NCBI RefSeq assembly: GCF_033898505.1
Contig: NZ_JAXAFK010000002.1
Coordinates: 496,001 to 560,000, forward strand
Source of the DNA: Pectobacterium carotovorum
GTDB taxonomy: Bacteria > Pseudomonadota > Gammaproteobacteria > Enterobacterales > Enterobacteriaceae
Length of the DNA stretch: 64,000 nucleotides
Direction: 5' to 3'
The stretch's first letter is position 1. Every line of letters starts with the position of its first letter. Shown one piece after another: positions 18,610-26,971 of this stretch. The notes under the pieces are model-generated. The model worked only from the letters and a program-made list of their open reading frames with translations. It searched no databases and was not told the origin of the DNA. The position numbers and the translations under genes were made by a program.

Positions 18610-20136
18610 TTAATGCTGCGCAGTCGCAACCTGCGGCTTCGTCTCTTCAGACTGAACGCCTAACGGGTTGTTGCCCCAGCATTTTTCATATTCCCAGCCC
18701 GTCAACTCTTCCGCGACAGCGCGTGCGTGAGGTGGTACATCGGCAATCGCGCCGCCCGCTTTGATACGTGCAATTTCTTCCAGCAGGATGGCGTGGTTCT
18801 TACGATCCAACTTCATCTGCGTCGTGTAGTAAATGGCAACCAGCGCCAGGCCGATAACGCCCAGTGAGAACACGCCAACAATCGCCTGGACGGCAGATTC
18901 AGGCTGTGCTGACTGCCCGGAGACGAAACCGAATTGGCTCAGCGTCCAGCCCATTGCGAAGACAATCACAGAGCGCACCATTTTGCCGGCAAACGTCATG
19001 GCACCCGCGTAGATACCTTCGCGGCGGCGGCCAGTCAGGACTTCATCTACGTCAGCCAGGAAGGTATAAACCGTCCAGGGAATATAGTAGATGCCGCCCG
19101 TGCTCAGGCCAAATACGGCGGTAATGGCAAATAGAACAAAGATGGTCATGTCTTCTGACCAGTTAGCGAAATAGAGTGCGGCATAGGCTATGACGCTGAC
19201 AATCACCACCATTAACGCCAGACGGAATGGCCGCGCAAAGCCCATTTTGACGCAGATACCGATGAAGGCCGCGGTAGAAATAAGCTGCATGACCGAACTG
19301 AAGCTATTGAGGTGTGACACTAATGCCGTGTTCTGCTTCAGACCAAAGACGATGAAGTAGGTAAACGCGGAAGCGAACAGCCATTCAGCGCCAAAGCCAA
19401 ACAGGTACATTCCCAGATGTTTGCGGAAAATACGCAGGCGGAAGGTGGACACCATATCCACGCTCAGCTTTTTCATCGCCTGCCACAGGCTAGAGGTGCT
19501 TTCACGGACGATCTCGTTAACCGGGCGCTCCCAGGACGTCATATACAGCGCGATCATCGCCGCGCACATAATGGCGCCGTAAACCAGACCGGTGTAGAAG
19601 AATGGCGTCGCGGAATCTTTACCGTAGACGGCAATAAATTGTCCAGGAATGAATGCCGCCAGGAAGTTGGCGATTTTGCCGAAAATGGCTTTAGAACCCG
19701 TCAGCTTAGAACGCAGTTTGAAATCGGAAGTCATTTCGGTAGCCAGCGTTTCATACGGCACCATGATCGAGGTGTAAATCAGCTCGAACAGCACGTATGT
19801 CGCCAGGTAATACCAGAAACCAAAGCCATCAACCCACAGCATCGGGTAAACCAGAACCAGCGGGACACCCAGCAAAATAAAGAAGCGGCGGCGGCCAAAT
19901 CGGCGGCCAATGCGGGTGTTGTAGAAGTTATCACTGATGTACCCCATGATGGGGTTACTGATAGCATCGATGATGCTGGCAACGGAGAAAATGGCAGCGG
20001 CCTGAACCAATGTTAACCCACAAAATGTGGTGTAAAAGTACATCAGCCATGCGCCGCTGATAGCAAGCGCGCCACTGCCGAGCAGGTTCGCGCTGCCGTA
20101 GCAGAACGTATGTTTAAAAGAGATTGGTTTATTCAT
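18610..20136 (-). CDS. GPH-family sugar:cation symporter, likely pectin-oligosaccharide uptake (RhiT-like)
   Basis: 508 residues, 12 membrane helices. Family signatures of glycoside-pentoside-hexuronide symporters are present: DAISNPIMGYISDN in loop 2-3 and RRRFFILLGVPLVLVYPML. The C-terminal tail is cytoplasmic and hydrophilic (about 460-508). A KdgR-type operator lies 21 bases before the start, which points to substrates from pectin such as unsaturated rhamnogalacturonides or oligogalacturonides. Dickeya RhiT belongs to the same family and is under the same regulator, so a RhiT-like role next to an rhiE-bearing region is reasonable. Orthology was not tested. Confidence 0.8.
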   Translation of the reverse strand: MNKPISFKHTFCYGSANLLGSGALAISGAWLMYFYTTFCGLTLVQAAAIFSVASIIDAISNPIMGYISDNFYNTRIGRRFGRRRFFILLGVPLVLVYPMLWVDGFGFWYYLATYVLFELIYTSIMVPYETLATEMTSDFKLRSKLTGSKAIFGKIANFLAAFIPGQFIAVYGKDSATPFFYTGLVYGAIMCAAMIALYMTSWERPVNEIVRESTSSLWQAMKKLSVDMVSTFRLRIFRKHLGMYLFGFGAEWLFASAFTYFIVFGLKQNTALVSHLNSFSSVMQLISTAAFIGICVKMGFARPFRLALMVVIVSVIAYAALYFANWSEDMTIFVLFAITAVFGLSTGGIYYIPWTVYTFLADVDEVLTGRRREGIYAGAMTFAGKMVRSVIVFAMGWTLSQFGFVSGQSAQPESAVQAIVGVFSLGVIGLALVAIYYTTQMKLDRKNHAILLEEIARIKAGGAIADVPPHARAVAEELTGWEYEKCWGNNPLGVQSEETKPQVATAQH

Positions 20137-20151
20137 GATCAGCCTAATTAC

Positions 20152-20176
20152 AAATATGAAACAATATTTCAGTTCG
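20152..20176. promoter_or_regulatory. KdgR-like operator
   Basis: TGAAACAATATTTCA (20157-20171) fits the core of the KdgR consensus, TGAAAYRNYRTTTCA, and has AT-rich flanks. It sits 21 bases upstream of the symporter start, where repressor binding would block transcription or elongation. Confidence 0.7.
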
Positions 20177-20519
20177 ATTGAACTATCATTTCTTTATAAT
20201 TTGCTCTATTGAAAAGAAAGTAAACTGACGATCACGCTTTCACGCGCTTTTAATGACGATCTGTCAGACAGATCATGAAATAAGATATTTTAATTTGCTT
20301 TTTATGATTTTTTGATCCTGCATTTATGTGCTTAAGTTACAAAATATGTAGATTTCTTACAGCAGAGCGGTACACGTACAGATTGGCGGCGAGTCGACAT
20401 TGCGCGCTGCTCCACAAATCGATAGCGTGATATGAAATAACGCATTGACCTCAGAGCGGAAATGTCGTCATCATCCCGCCCAGTTTACTCGATCGTATCC
20501 CCTTATCAGGAGCCGTAAC
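20177..20519. other. Divergent intergenic region
   Basis: About 340 bases of AT-rich DNA carrying the promoters of the symporter (minus) and of the small membrane protein (plus). I see no further recognisable site. Confidence 0.4.
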
Positions 20520-20894
20520 GTGAGTCATTTGATGATCTACGCCGTTATCTATGTGGTTTTTATTGCCGTGGTTGGGTTGTTTGCTTTTCAGGCCTGGTTA
20601 CCTTCTTCCGCTCCGCGTGGGCTGAGAGATCGTGCGGGGATTCTGGTTGGGGTATTACGTTGCGTCACCCTTTTTCTTGTCGTTTCCGCAATGCAAATTT
20701 TGTTTCCCAATTCGCTGCTGGATAAGCTCGTTTGGCTGGTTGCCGCCGCGATGTTGCTGATCGCCGTTATTGGTGGGGGAATGAGTTGGTCATCGCTGCC
20801 GTGGCTGGATGAAACAAAAGGGAAAAGCCGCACTTTGGCTCTGGGTGTCCAAAGTGCGCTGTATCTTGGTCTGCTTGGGTTTATCGTTATTTAA
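20520..20894 (+). CDS. Small inner-membrane protein, unknown
   Basis: 124 residues from a GTG at 20520, chosen because AGGAG lies 7 bases upstream; an ATG at 20532 is the alternative. Four membrane helices fill almost the whole length (about 5-25, 40-60, 65-85 and 105-122). No family is recognised. Its last 8 bases overlap the end of the convergent uxuB. Confidence 0.7.
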   Translation: MSHLMIYAVIYVVFIAVVGLFAFQAWLPSSAPRGLRDRAGILVGVLRCVTLFLVVSAMQILFPNSLLDKLVWLVAAAMLLIAVIGGGMSWSSLPWLDETKGKSRTLALGVQSALYLGLLGFIVI

Positions 20895-22374
20895 AGTCTT
20901 GTACCAGTGCGGCCACGGTGTTCTTTGCGCCGTGATCGCGCAGCTTCAGATAAGCCTGTGCGATAGCGTTAAAGACATCGTGATTGGCTGGCAGATCCCC
21001 GCCGAAAATAGAACGAATATTGAGAAACGCGCTGACCCGTTCGGCGCTGTCTGATGTTTCCTCAACGACGTGTCTGAGCTTGTCAGCCAGTGGATCGCGG
21101 ATTTCAATCGGGTTGCCTGCGTCATCCTTTCCGCTGACATAACGCATCCAGCCAGCAATTCCCAATGCCAGACAGCGATAGTCTCCTCCATTGCTCACAT
21201 GCCACCGCAGTGATTCCAGCATGCGCTGAGGTAACTTCTGGGAACCGTCCATGGCAATCTGCCAGGTCCGATGCTTGAGCGCCGGGTTGGAAAAACGGGT
21301 CAGTAGCTGGACGGCATAATCTTTCAGATCGATATCCACTACGCTAAGCGTCGGTGCCTGTTCCAGCAGCATGAGATGAGACACGGCCCGGCGATAGTTC
21401 TCGTCATTCATACAGTCGCTGACGTGATCGTAGCCAGCGAGATAGCCCAGATAGGCCAAAAATGAATGGCTGCCGTTCAGCATGCGCAGTTTCATTTCTT
21501 CAAACGGCAGTACGTCATGTACCAGCTGTACGCCTGCCTTTTCCCATTCGGGGCGCCCGGCAGTGAAATGATCTTCGATCACCCATTGAATAAAGGGCTC
21601 ACAGGCTATCGCACAGGGATCGACGACGCCAAGGTGATCGGCAATTTCCTGCAACGTTTCCGGCGTTGCCGCAGGGACAATGCGATCCACCATCGTATTC
21701 GGGAAAGAAACCTTAGCGTCGATCCAATCGGTCAGGCTTCGATCGTTGATCCCCGCAGATTCCAGCACGGCGGCTTTGGCCGTTTTGCCATTTTCCGGCA
21801 CGTTATCGCAGGAGAGTACGGTGAACGGCGCGATCCCACGTTCGTGACGCAGGCGCAGCGCTTCTGCCAGCAAACCCGGCACCGATGCGGGGTGACGAGG
21901 ATCGATGAGATCCTGTTGAATCAGCTTATTGGTACGATCCAGCTTGCCGCTCGTACCGTCCATGCAATAGCCTTTTTCGGTAATCGTCAGGGAAACGATG
22001 GCGGTTTCTGGCGCGGCGAGTTTCTCAATAATCGTGTTAATGCCTTCTATTTTGGCATGTAGCGATTCACACACGGCACCAACGACAATCGGCTGATTGC
22101 TCGTCGCGGCTTTTTCCAGCACGGTAAACAGATGATCCTGCTGGCGCAGCGCATTGATCATCGTATCGTCGCTGAATAGCACGACTTCACAAATTCCCCA
22201 GTCTCCTCCCACCATATTCAGTACGCGATCGGTGAGCAGTGCCTGATGAGCACGATGAAAAGCGCCAAATCCGATATGGACGATACGCGGCTTCAGCGCC
22301 TTACGATCGTAGTGAGGAAATTGGACGATGTCAGGCAATTCGCAGGTAGCGATATTTTTTATTTTATCAGTCAT
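20887..22374 (-). CDS. uxuB: D-mannonate oxidoreductase / fructuronate reductase (UxuB type)
   Basis: 495 residues. A polyol/mannitol dehydrogenase family enzyme with an N-terminal Rossmann domain (HIGFGAFHRAHQA) and a C-terminal helical domain. Segments such as FPNTMVDRIVPAATPETLQE, LRMLNGSHSFLAYLGYLAGY (active-site Lys/Asn/His region) and RTWQIAMDGSQKLPQR match E. coli UxuB closely. UxuB reduces fructuronate to mannonate with NADH in glucuronate breakdown, a side branch of pectin and xylan use. The start is ATG with TTTATTTTATC upstream and only a weak ribosome site. Other polyol dehydrogenases of the family are less likely. Confidence 0.82.
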   Translation of the reverse strand: MTDKIKNIATCELPDIVQFPHYDRKALKPRIVHIGFGAFHRAHQALLTDRVLNMVGGDWGICEVVLFSDDTMINALRQQDHLFTVLEKAATSNQPIVVGAVCESLHAKIEGINTIIEKLAAPETAIVSLTITEKGYCMDGTSGKLDRTNKLIQQDLIDPRHPASVPGLLAEALRLRHERGIAPFTVLSCDNVPENGKTAKAAVLESAGINDRSLTDWIDAKVSFPNTMVDRIVPAATPETLQEIADHLGVVDPCAIACEPFIQWVIEDHFTAGRPEWEKAGVQLVHDVLPFEEMKLRMLNGSHSFLAYLGYLAGYDHVSDCMNDENYRRAVSHLMLLEQAPTLSVVDIDLKDYAVQLLTRFSNPALKHRTWQIAMDGSQKLPQRMLESLRWHVSNGGDYRCLALGIAGWMRYVSGKDDAGNPIEIRDPLADKLRHVVEETSDSAERVSAFLNIRSIFGGDLPANHDVFNAIAQAYLKLRDHGAKNTVAALVQDFK

Positions 22375-22696
22375 TTATTGCGCTTTCGGGTGGGGGGATC
22401 CATGACGTTAAAAGTAGCTGTGATTTGCAGGCGGTGCAATACAAGACGCGCAGATAGGTTACGGTGCGCACGTTTTTTTCTCCGCGCAAATTCTATCGCT
22501 TTTTCAGATTCGCTTCTTCGGCAGCGTGCCGTTTTGTGAGGGGGCTTCAGCGTAATGATGTAACGCTGAAATTTAGTCTTGTTTTTACTAACTTATCTCC
22601 ATTTCTTCTACATCATCAAGTGCTTTTCCCGAGCGCAGTCTGCTATTTTGTGTCGATATTTTCCTCACTCCAACGAATAACAAAAAGGCCCGTAAG
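22375..22696. other. Divergent promoter region between uxuB and metY
   Basis: 322 bases. Frames inside it have no ribosome sites. I recognise no MetJ, KdgR or CRP operator with confidence. Confidence 0.4.
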
Positions 22697-23977
22697 ATGA
22701 AACTTGAATCCCTCGCGCTACATCATGGTTATGAATCTGAAGCGACAACGAAGTCCGCAGCCGTGCCGATTTACCAGACGACGTCTTACACATTTGACGA
22801 CACGCAACACGGTGCCGATCTGTTTGATCTGAAAGTGGCAGGCAATATCTATAGCCGTATCATGAACCCGACGAATGCGGTGTTGGAGCAGCGGCTGGCG
22901 GCCATTGAGGGCGGCATTGGCGCGCTGGTGCTTTCATCCGGCATGGCAGCGATTACCTATTCGCTCCAGGCGCTCACGCAGGTTGGGGACAATATCGTCA
23001 GCACCAGCCAGCTGTACGGCGGTACCTATAACCTGTTTGCTCATACGTTGCCGCGTCAGGGCGTTGAAGTGCGGATGGCTTCTTTCGATGATTTTACGAC
23101 GCTGGAGTCGCTGATTGACGAGCGCACCCGTGCCGTTTTTTGTGAATCTATCGGGAATCCGGCGGGAAATATCGTGGACATTGCCAAAATTGCGGAGATC
23201 GCCCATCGCCACGGCGTCCCAGTAATTGTTGATAATACCGTGGCGACGCCCGTGCTATGCCGACCTTTTGAGCACGGTGCAGATGTTGTCGTCCATTCGC
23301 TGACCAAGTATATCGGCGGTCACGGCACCACGATTGGCGGTGTGATTATCGATTCCGGCAAGTTTGACTGGGTCGCGAACAAAGCGCGTTTCCCGTTACT
23401 GAACGAGCCCGATCCCTCTTATCACGGCGTGGTGTATACCGACGCTTTCGGTCCGGCGGCCTATATTGGACGCTGCCGAGTAGTGCCGCTGCGTAATACT
23501 GGCGCGGCGCTTTCTCCGCACAGCACGTTCTTGCTGTTACAGGGGCTGGAAACCCTCAGCCTGCGTATCGAACGCCATTGCAGCAATGCGGAAGCGTTGG
23601 CTGGCTACCTAAATCAGCACCCGCTGGTGACCTGGGTGAACTATGGTGCGTTGCCAGATAGCCCCTATAAAGCAAACTGCGACAAAATTACCTCGGGCAA
23701 AGCCTCTGGGATTATCAGTTTTGGCATTAAAGGTGGGAAAGCGGCAGGCGGCCACTTTATTGATGCGCTGAAGATGATCTTACGGCTGGTTAATATTGGC
23801 GATGCCAAATCGCTTGCGTGCCATCCGGCAAGTACCACGCACCGCCAGTTGAATGCGGAAGAGCTAGCGAAAGCAGGCGTGAGTGAGGATTTGGTCCGAA
23901 TTTCGGTCGGCATTGAGCACATTGACGACATCATCGCTGATGTGGCGCAGGCGCTGGAAGCTTCACAGAAACAGTAA
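22697..23977 (+). CDS. metY: O-acetylhomoserine sulfhydrylase (MetY type)
   Basis: 426 residues. A PLP enzyme of the Cys/Met metabolism family that joins O-acetylhomoserine with sulfide to give homocysteine. Seen: YSRIMNPTNAVLEQRLAAIE, substrate-region SSGMAAI, and the PLP lysine in HSLTKYIGGHGT. The length (about 430) and the insertion after the lysine (FPLLNEPDPSYHGVVYT) set MetY apart from MetB/MetC (about 390). Most enterobacteria use succinylhomoserine and MetB, so this is an extra direct-sulfhydrylation route. The ribosome site is weak (CCCGTAAG). Confidence 0.9.
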   Translation: MKLESLALHHGYESEATTKSAAVPIYQTTSYTFDDTQHGADLFDLKVAGNIYSRIMNPTNAVLEQRLAAIEGGIGALVLSSGMAAITYSLQALTQVGDNIVSTSQLYGGTYNLFAHTLPRQGVEVRMASFDDFTTLESLIDERTRAVFCESIGNPAGNIVDIAKIAEIAHRHGVPVIVDNTVATPVLCRPFEHGADVVVHSLTKYIGGHGTTIGGVIIDSGKFDWVANKARFPLLNEPDPSYHGVVYTDAFGPAAYIGRCRVVPLRNTGAALSPHSTFLLLQGLETLSLRIERHCSNAEALAGYLNQHPLVTWVNYGALPDSPYKANCDKITSGKASGIISFGIKGGKAAGGHFIDALKMILRLVNIGDAKSLACHPASTTHRQLNAEELAKAGVSEDLVRISVGIEHIDDIIADVAQALEASQKQ

Positions 23978-23997
23978 ACGGTAGGGGAATGAAAGAA

Positions 23998-24031
23998 ACG
24001 CGTTGGAAACCTGAATGAGTTTCCAACGCGT
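23998..24031. terminator. Bidirectional terminator between metY and the L,D-transpeptidase gene
   Basis: A perfect 13-base-pair stem (ACGCGTTGGAAAC / GTTTCCAACGCGT) with an 8-base loop. The minus strand continues with TTCTTTCATT, so it serves the transpeptidase gene best. Confidence 0.7.
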
Positions 24032-24039
24032 CATTGCGA

Positions 24040-25110
24040 TTACGAACGGCTAGCGTCGGTCGCTGCAGCAGTCGGCTGTGACTCCGCCGGTGCGGCATTT
24101 TGCTCCGTATTAAGGCTATCTTGCGGCTGTGCTTCTGGTGCAACAGGTGCCGCAGCAGATTCAACCGGAATGGCCGGGGTAGCTTGTTCGATCAGACCAT
24201 TGATTTTGGTCGGCATACCAGAACGTCTCTGGATTGCCTGATCGACTTCGCTGGTGTTCACGCTGGCATCAGCCAGAACTTTGCTCACTTTTGGCGTCAT
24301 GCTGATCGGTGCAGGAGAATCAGAATGGAATTCTTCTACCGTGCGAGACAGCGGATTGTGAACTTCAACATAGCGTGAACCATCTGGCTCAACGGTGGCT
24401 TTCACTGGCTCATTGATGAACTGAACGCGAGTACCGACCGGAACGTTGTTGAACAGATACTTGATATCATCGGCACGCAGACGAACGCAGCCGTGGCTTA
24501 CGCGCAGGCCAATACCGAAGTTGGCGTTGGTGCCGTGGATCGCGTACAGGTTGCCGATGTACAGCGCGTACAGACCCATCGGGTTATCCGGGCCTGCTGG
24601 GAAAACTTTTTGCAGTGTCTCGCCGCGTGCTGCGTATTCTGCATGCATCTTCGCGGTTGGCGTCCAGGTTGGGCCCGCTTTCTTACGTTGAACGGAAGTC
24701 GTCCAATTGATCGGCGTATCTTTACCTAACTCACCAATCCCGATTGGCAGCACGACCACGGTTTTGGAGCCTTTCGGGTAGTAGTACAGACGCATTTCTG
24801 CGCTGTTGATGACAATGCCTTCACGCGGTGCATCCGGCAGAATCAACTGATGAGGAATCACCATTTTGCTGCCGGGAACAGGCAGGTAAACGTCCGCATC
24901 TGGATTGGCTTCCATCATGTTGCTCAGGCCCATTTGGAACTGTGCTGCAAAATGCTCCAACGGCTGCGTGCTATCTTCCGGTACGGTGATTTCGATATTC
25001 TCGCCTATCAGTCGGCTATTCGCCGCAGGCAGAGGATAAACAACGGCAAAAGCGGCCTGGCTGAATGCGGCGGCTGCAAGAACTAAAGTAAAGATCGCGC
25101 GAATACTCAT
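24040..25110 (-). CDS. L,D-transpeptidase (ErfK/YbiS family)
   Basis: 356 residues with a signal peptide (to about 22). A LysM-like part (about 38-85; [22 protein letters not shown]) precedes the YkuD catalytic domain with the active-site motif [20 protein letters not shown] (catalytic Cys in SHGC). It links Braun lipoprotein to peptidoglycan or makes 3-3 cross-links in the periplasm. It is very close to E. coli ErfK/YcfS/YnhG. The tail of about 60 residues is Ala/Pro/Glu/Gln-rich and longer than in E. coli homologs (about 310-335), probably a disordered extension. Exact orthology among the paralogs is unresolved. Confidence 0.92.
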   Translation of the reverse strand: MSIRAIFTLVLAAAAFSQAAFAVVYPLPAANSRLIGENIEITVPEDSTQPLEHFAAQFQMGLSNMMEANPDADVYLPVPGSKMVIPHQLILPDAPREGIVINSAEMRLYYYPKGSKTVVVLPIGIGELGKDTPINWTTSVQRKKAGPTWTPTAKMHAEYAARGETLQKVFPAGPDNPMGLYALYIGNLYAIHGTNANFGIGLRVSHGCVRLRADDIKYLFNNVPVGTRVQFINEPVKATVEPDGSRYVEVHNPLSRTVEEFHSDSPAPISMTPKVSKVLADASVNTSEVDQAIQRRSGMPTKINGLIEQATPAIPVESAAAPVAPEAQPQDSLNTEQNAAPAESQPTAAATDASRS

Positions 25111-25294
25111 TTTCGTTTCTTTATTTGAGTGGTAAATGCACCCCCCGAATCAGGAGGCTGGTCTGCTAAGGTCGCGTTGGCGACCGGATGCGCATTATAT
25201 GTGCAGAATGGCCTCCGAGGGAAACAACATGTGTAACTAATCACACTTTTTGGCGCACGAATGAGAAAGAAAGCTGCTTAGAGTGAAACACCAC

Positions 25295-26092
25295 TCAATT
25301 TTCCCCGTCTAACGTGGGTTTTTGAAAGCGACGATTCGCGAGTACTGGAAGAATCTGACGAGCATAGGCCAGTCGTTCTGGGTCAATGTCGGCATAGATG
25401 AGAGCCGGTGTTTCCGGTGCCTGAACCACGACAACGCCTAAAGGATCGACCACCATGCTGTTGCCGATATTCTTGACGCCGCATTCGCCAACAGCGACGA
25501 GATAAGTGGTGTTTTCCAGTGCTCTGGCCCGCACCAACAGTTCCCAGTGCGCCTCTTTCAGCGGCCCCTTAATCCAGGCGGAAGGGAGAACGAGGACATC
25601 TGCGCCGTCCAGCACCAGACGGCGGGCAAGTTCAGGGAAGCGAATGTCATAGCAGGTCATCAGCCCGACGTTTAACCCGGCGATGGTCAACAGCGGTGGA
25701 ACCTCTTCGCCTGCCAGTACGTTTTCCGATTCCTGTACGGAAAACGCATCGTACAGATGCAATTTTCGGTATTGCGCGACGATCTCACCGTTGCGCAGTG
25801 CCAGCAGGGTATTCCAGACTTTCCCTTCGCCATTCGGGATATGTACACACAGCATGGTCGTCAGGTTGTTGCCTTTGCTGGCTTCCAGCAGATGCGAAAT
25901 AAACGGGCCATCAAGCGGCTGAGCGGCGGTGAACACCATGTTGGGATTGGTGATATCACGGGCCAGCACGCCTTCAGGCAGCACCAGCAGATCGGCACCA
26001 TTTTTCTGTGCTGCTGACATTAATTCAGCGATGGTCGTGGCGTTTTGTTGCCACTCGCGGTCAACGGCAAACTGCCCCAATGCGACTTTCAT
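25295..26092 (-). CDS. ybeM: Deaminated glutathione amidase-type nitrilase (YbeM)
   Basis: 265 residues, about the size of E. coli YbeM. A carbon-nitrogen hydrolase with the Glu-Lys-Cys triad in LVLPEGVL, QYRKLHLYD and MTCYDIRFPE. Close relatives (Nit1) remove the amide from deaminated glutathione, a metabolite-repair reaction in the cytosol. The start ATG is preceded by AAGGAGCAAGC. It stands 21 bases after the cytochrome b561 gene end on the same strand, so both may be co-transcribed. Confidence 0.85.
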   Translation of the reverse strand: MKVALGQFAVDREWQQNATTIAELMSAAQKNGADLLVLPEGVLARDITNPNMVFTAAQPLDGPFISHLLEASKGNNLTTMLCVHIPNGEGKVWNTLLALRNGEIVAQYRKLHLYDAFSVQESENVLAGEEVPPLLTIAGLNVGLMTCYDIRFPELARRLVLDGADVLVLPSAWIKGPLKEAHWELLVRARALENTTYLVAVGECGVKNIGNSMVVDPLGVVVVQAPETPALIYADIDPERLAYARQILPVLANRRFQKPTLDGEN

Positions 26093-26113
26093 GCTTGCTC
26101 CTTGGTTGCCCGA

Positions 26114-26650
26114 TTAATCGCGCTTGGCTGGCATCATGCGCAGCAGCGTGTTGTCTTTCATGACATAGTGGTGGAACAGTGCGGCGGCGGTATGCGCGGC
26201 AATGAGCCAGTAGCCTAACGGCGCCAGCGTTTCATGCCAGCCAATCAGCGTTTCAGCAAGGTCGAAATTCGGCGTCGCGGCTGTTGGCATGCCGATACCA
26301 AAAAGCATCCAGTCCCGACCGCTGTAATAGCGCGAGGCAACGCCCAGCACCGGCAGCGTGATAAACAGCAGGTAAATAACCGCGTGGGTGAGCGAACCCA
26401 GCGCACTTTGCCAGCGAGGAGGCTGTGGCGTAATGGCGGGCGAGGTATGCCGATGGCGTAAGAACAGACGAGCCAGCATGAGAACCAGTATGGCTACGCC
26501 GCAGCTAAAGTGCGTCACCATCATCACGGTGCGCAGCAGCGAACCGCGTTCAGCAAATCCGCGTAGCTCGATGGTGGCATAGGTCACAACGAGCAATAGA
26601 AAAACCAGCCAGTGCAATGCAATCTGCGATGGTGCGAACTTTCCTTTCAT
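26114..26650 (-). CDS. cybB: Cytochrome b561
   Basis: 178 residues from the ATG at 26650, which follows AGGAAG and gives the length of E. coli CybB (176). An upstream start would add 12 basic residues. Four membrane helices carry the haem-ligand histidines (ALHWLVF, MVTHFSCG, IGWHETL, AAHTAAALFHH). A di-haem b-type cytochrome of the inner membrane; E. coli CybB oxidises superoxide in the membrane and reduces ubiquinone. Confidence 0.9.
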   Translation of the reverse strand: MKGKFAPSQIALHWLVFLLLVVTYATIELRGFAERGSLLRTVMMVTHFSCGVAILVLMLARLFLRHRHTSPAITPQPPRWQSALGSLTHAVIYLLFITLPVLGVASRYYSGRDWMLFGIGMPTAATPNFDLAETLIGWHETLAPLGYWLIAAHTAAALFHHYVMKDNTLLRMMPAKRD

Positions 26651-26817
26651 GTTTCTTCCTCTGCGACGTTGAGAGCGGTTTGACACGGTAACGAGCGAAT
26701 AATCTCATAAAGTATAAGGTAACTTGCGTCTTGTCAGCCCCTCTTTACCGTGTCTGACAAACCAGACTATCGGCGCTGGGTTCTTCGGTATTCAACCTTG
26801 TTTAGACTGGGGAAAAC

Positions 26818-26863
26818 GCAACGGCCCGTAAGGGGGGCGGCCAGGGATGGCACGCCATAAAAA
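26818..26863. repeat. 46-base repeat, copy 1
   Basis: One of two 46-base copies that differ at a single base, 77 bases apart. The core GGCGGCCAGGGATGGC contains the inverted parts GCC/GGC. Located between cybB and the 3' end of nifJ. Confidence 0.8.
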
Positions 26864-26894
26864 GTTTCCGGGAGAAATTTTTAACGTTGCATCA

Positions 26895-26940
26895 GCAACG
26901 GCCCGTAAGGGTGGCGGCCAGGGATGGCACGCCATAAAAA
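26895..26940. repeat. 46-base repeat, copy 2
   Basis: Second copy, identical to copy 1 except G to T in the middle. The spacer holds the hairpin CGTTGC-ATCA-GCAACG (26885-26900), which overlaps the start of this copy. Confidence 0.8.
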
Positions 26941-26959
26941 ACCGGCCGAAGCCGGTTTG
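26936..26959 (-). terminator. Terminator of nifJ
   Basis: On the minus strand AAACCGGC-TTC-GGCCGGTTTTTT, a stable stem followed by T residues, 13 bases after the nifJ stop; it abuts repeat copy 2. Confidence 0.8.
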
Positions 26960-26971
26960 GAAGATGAAGGA

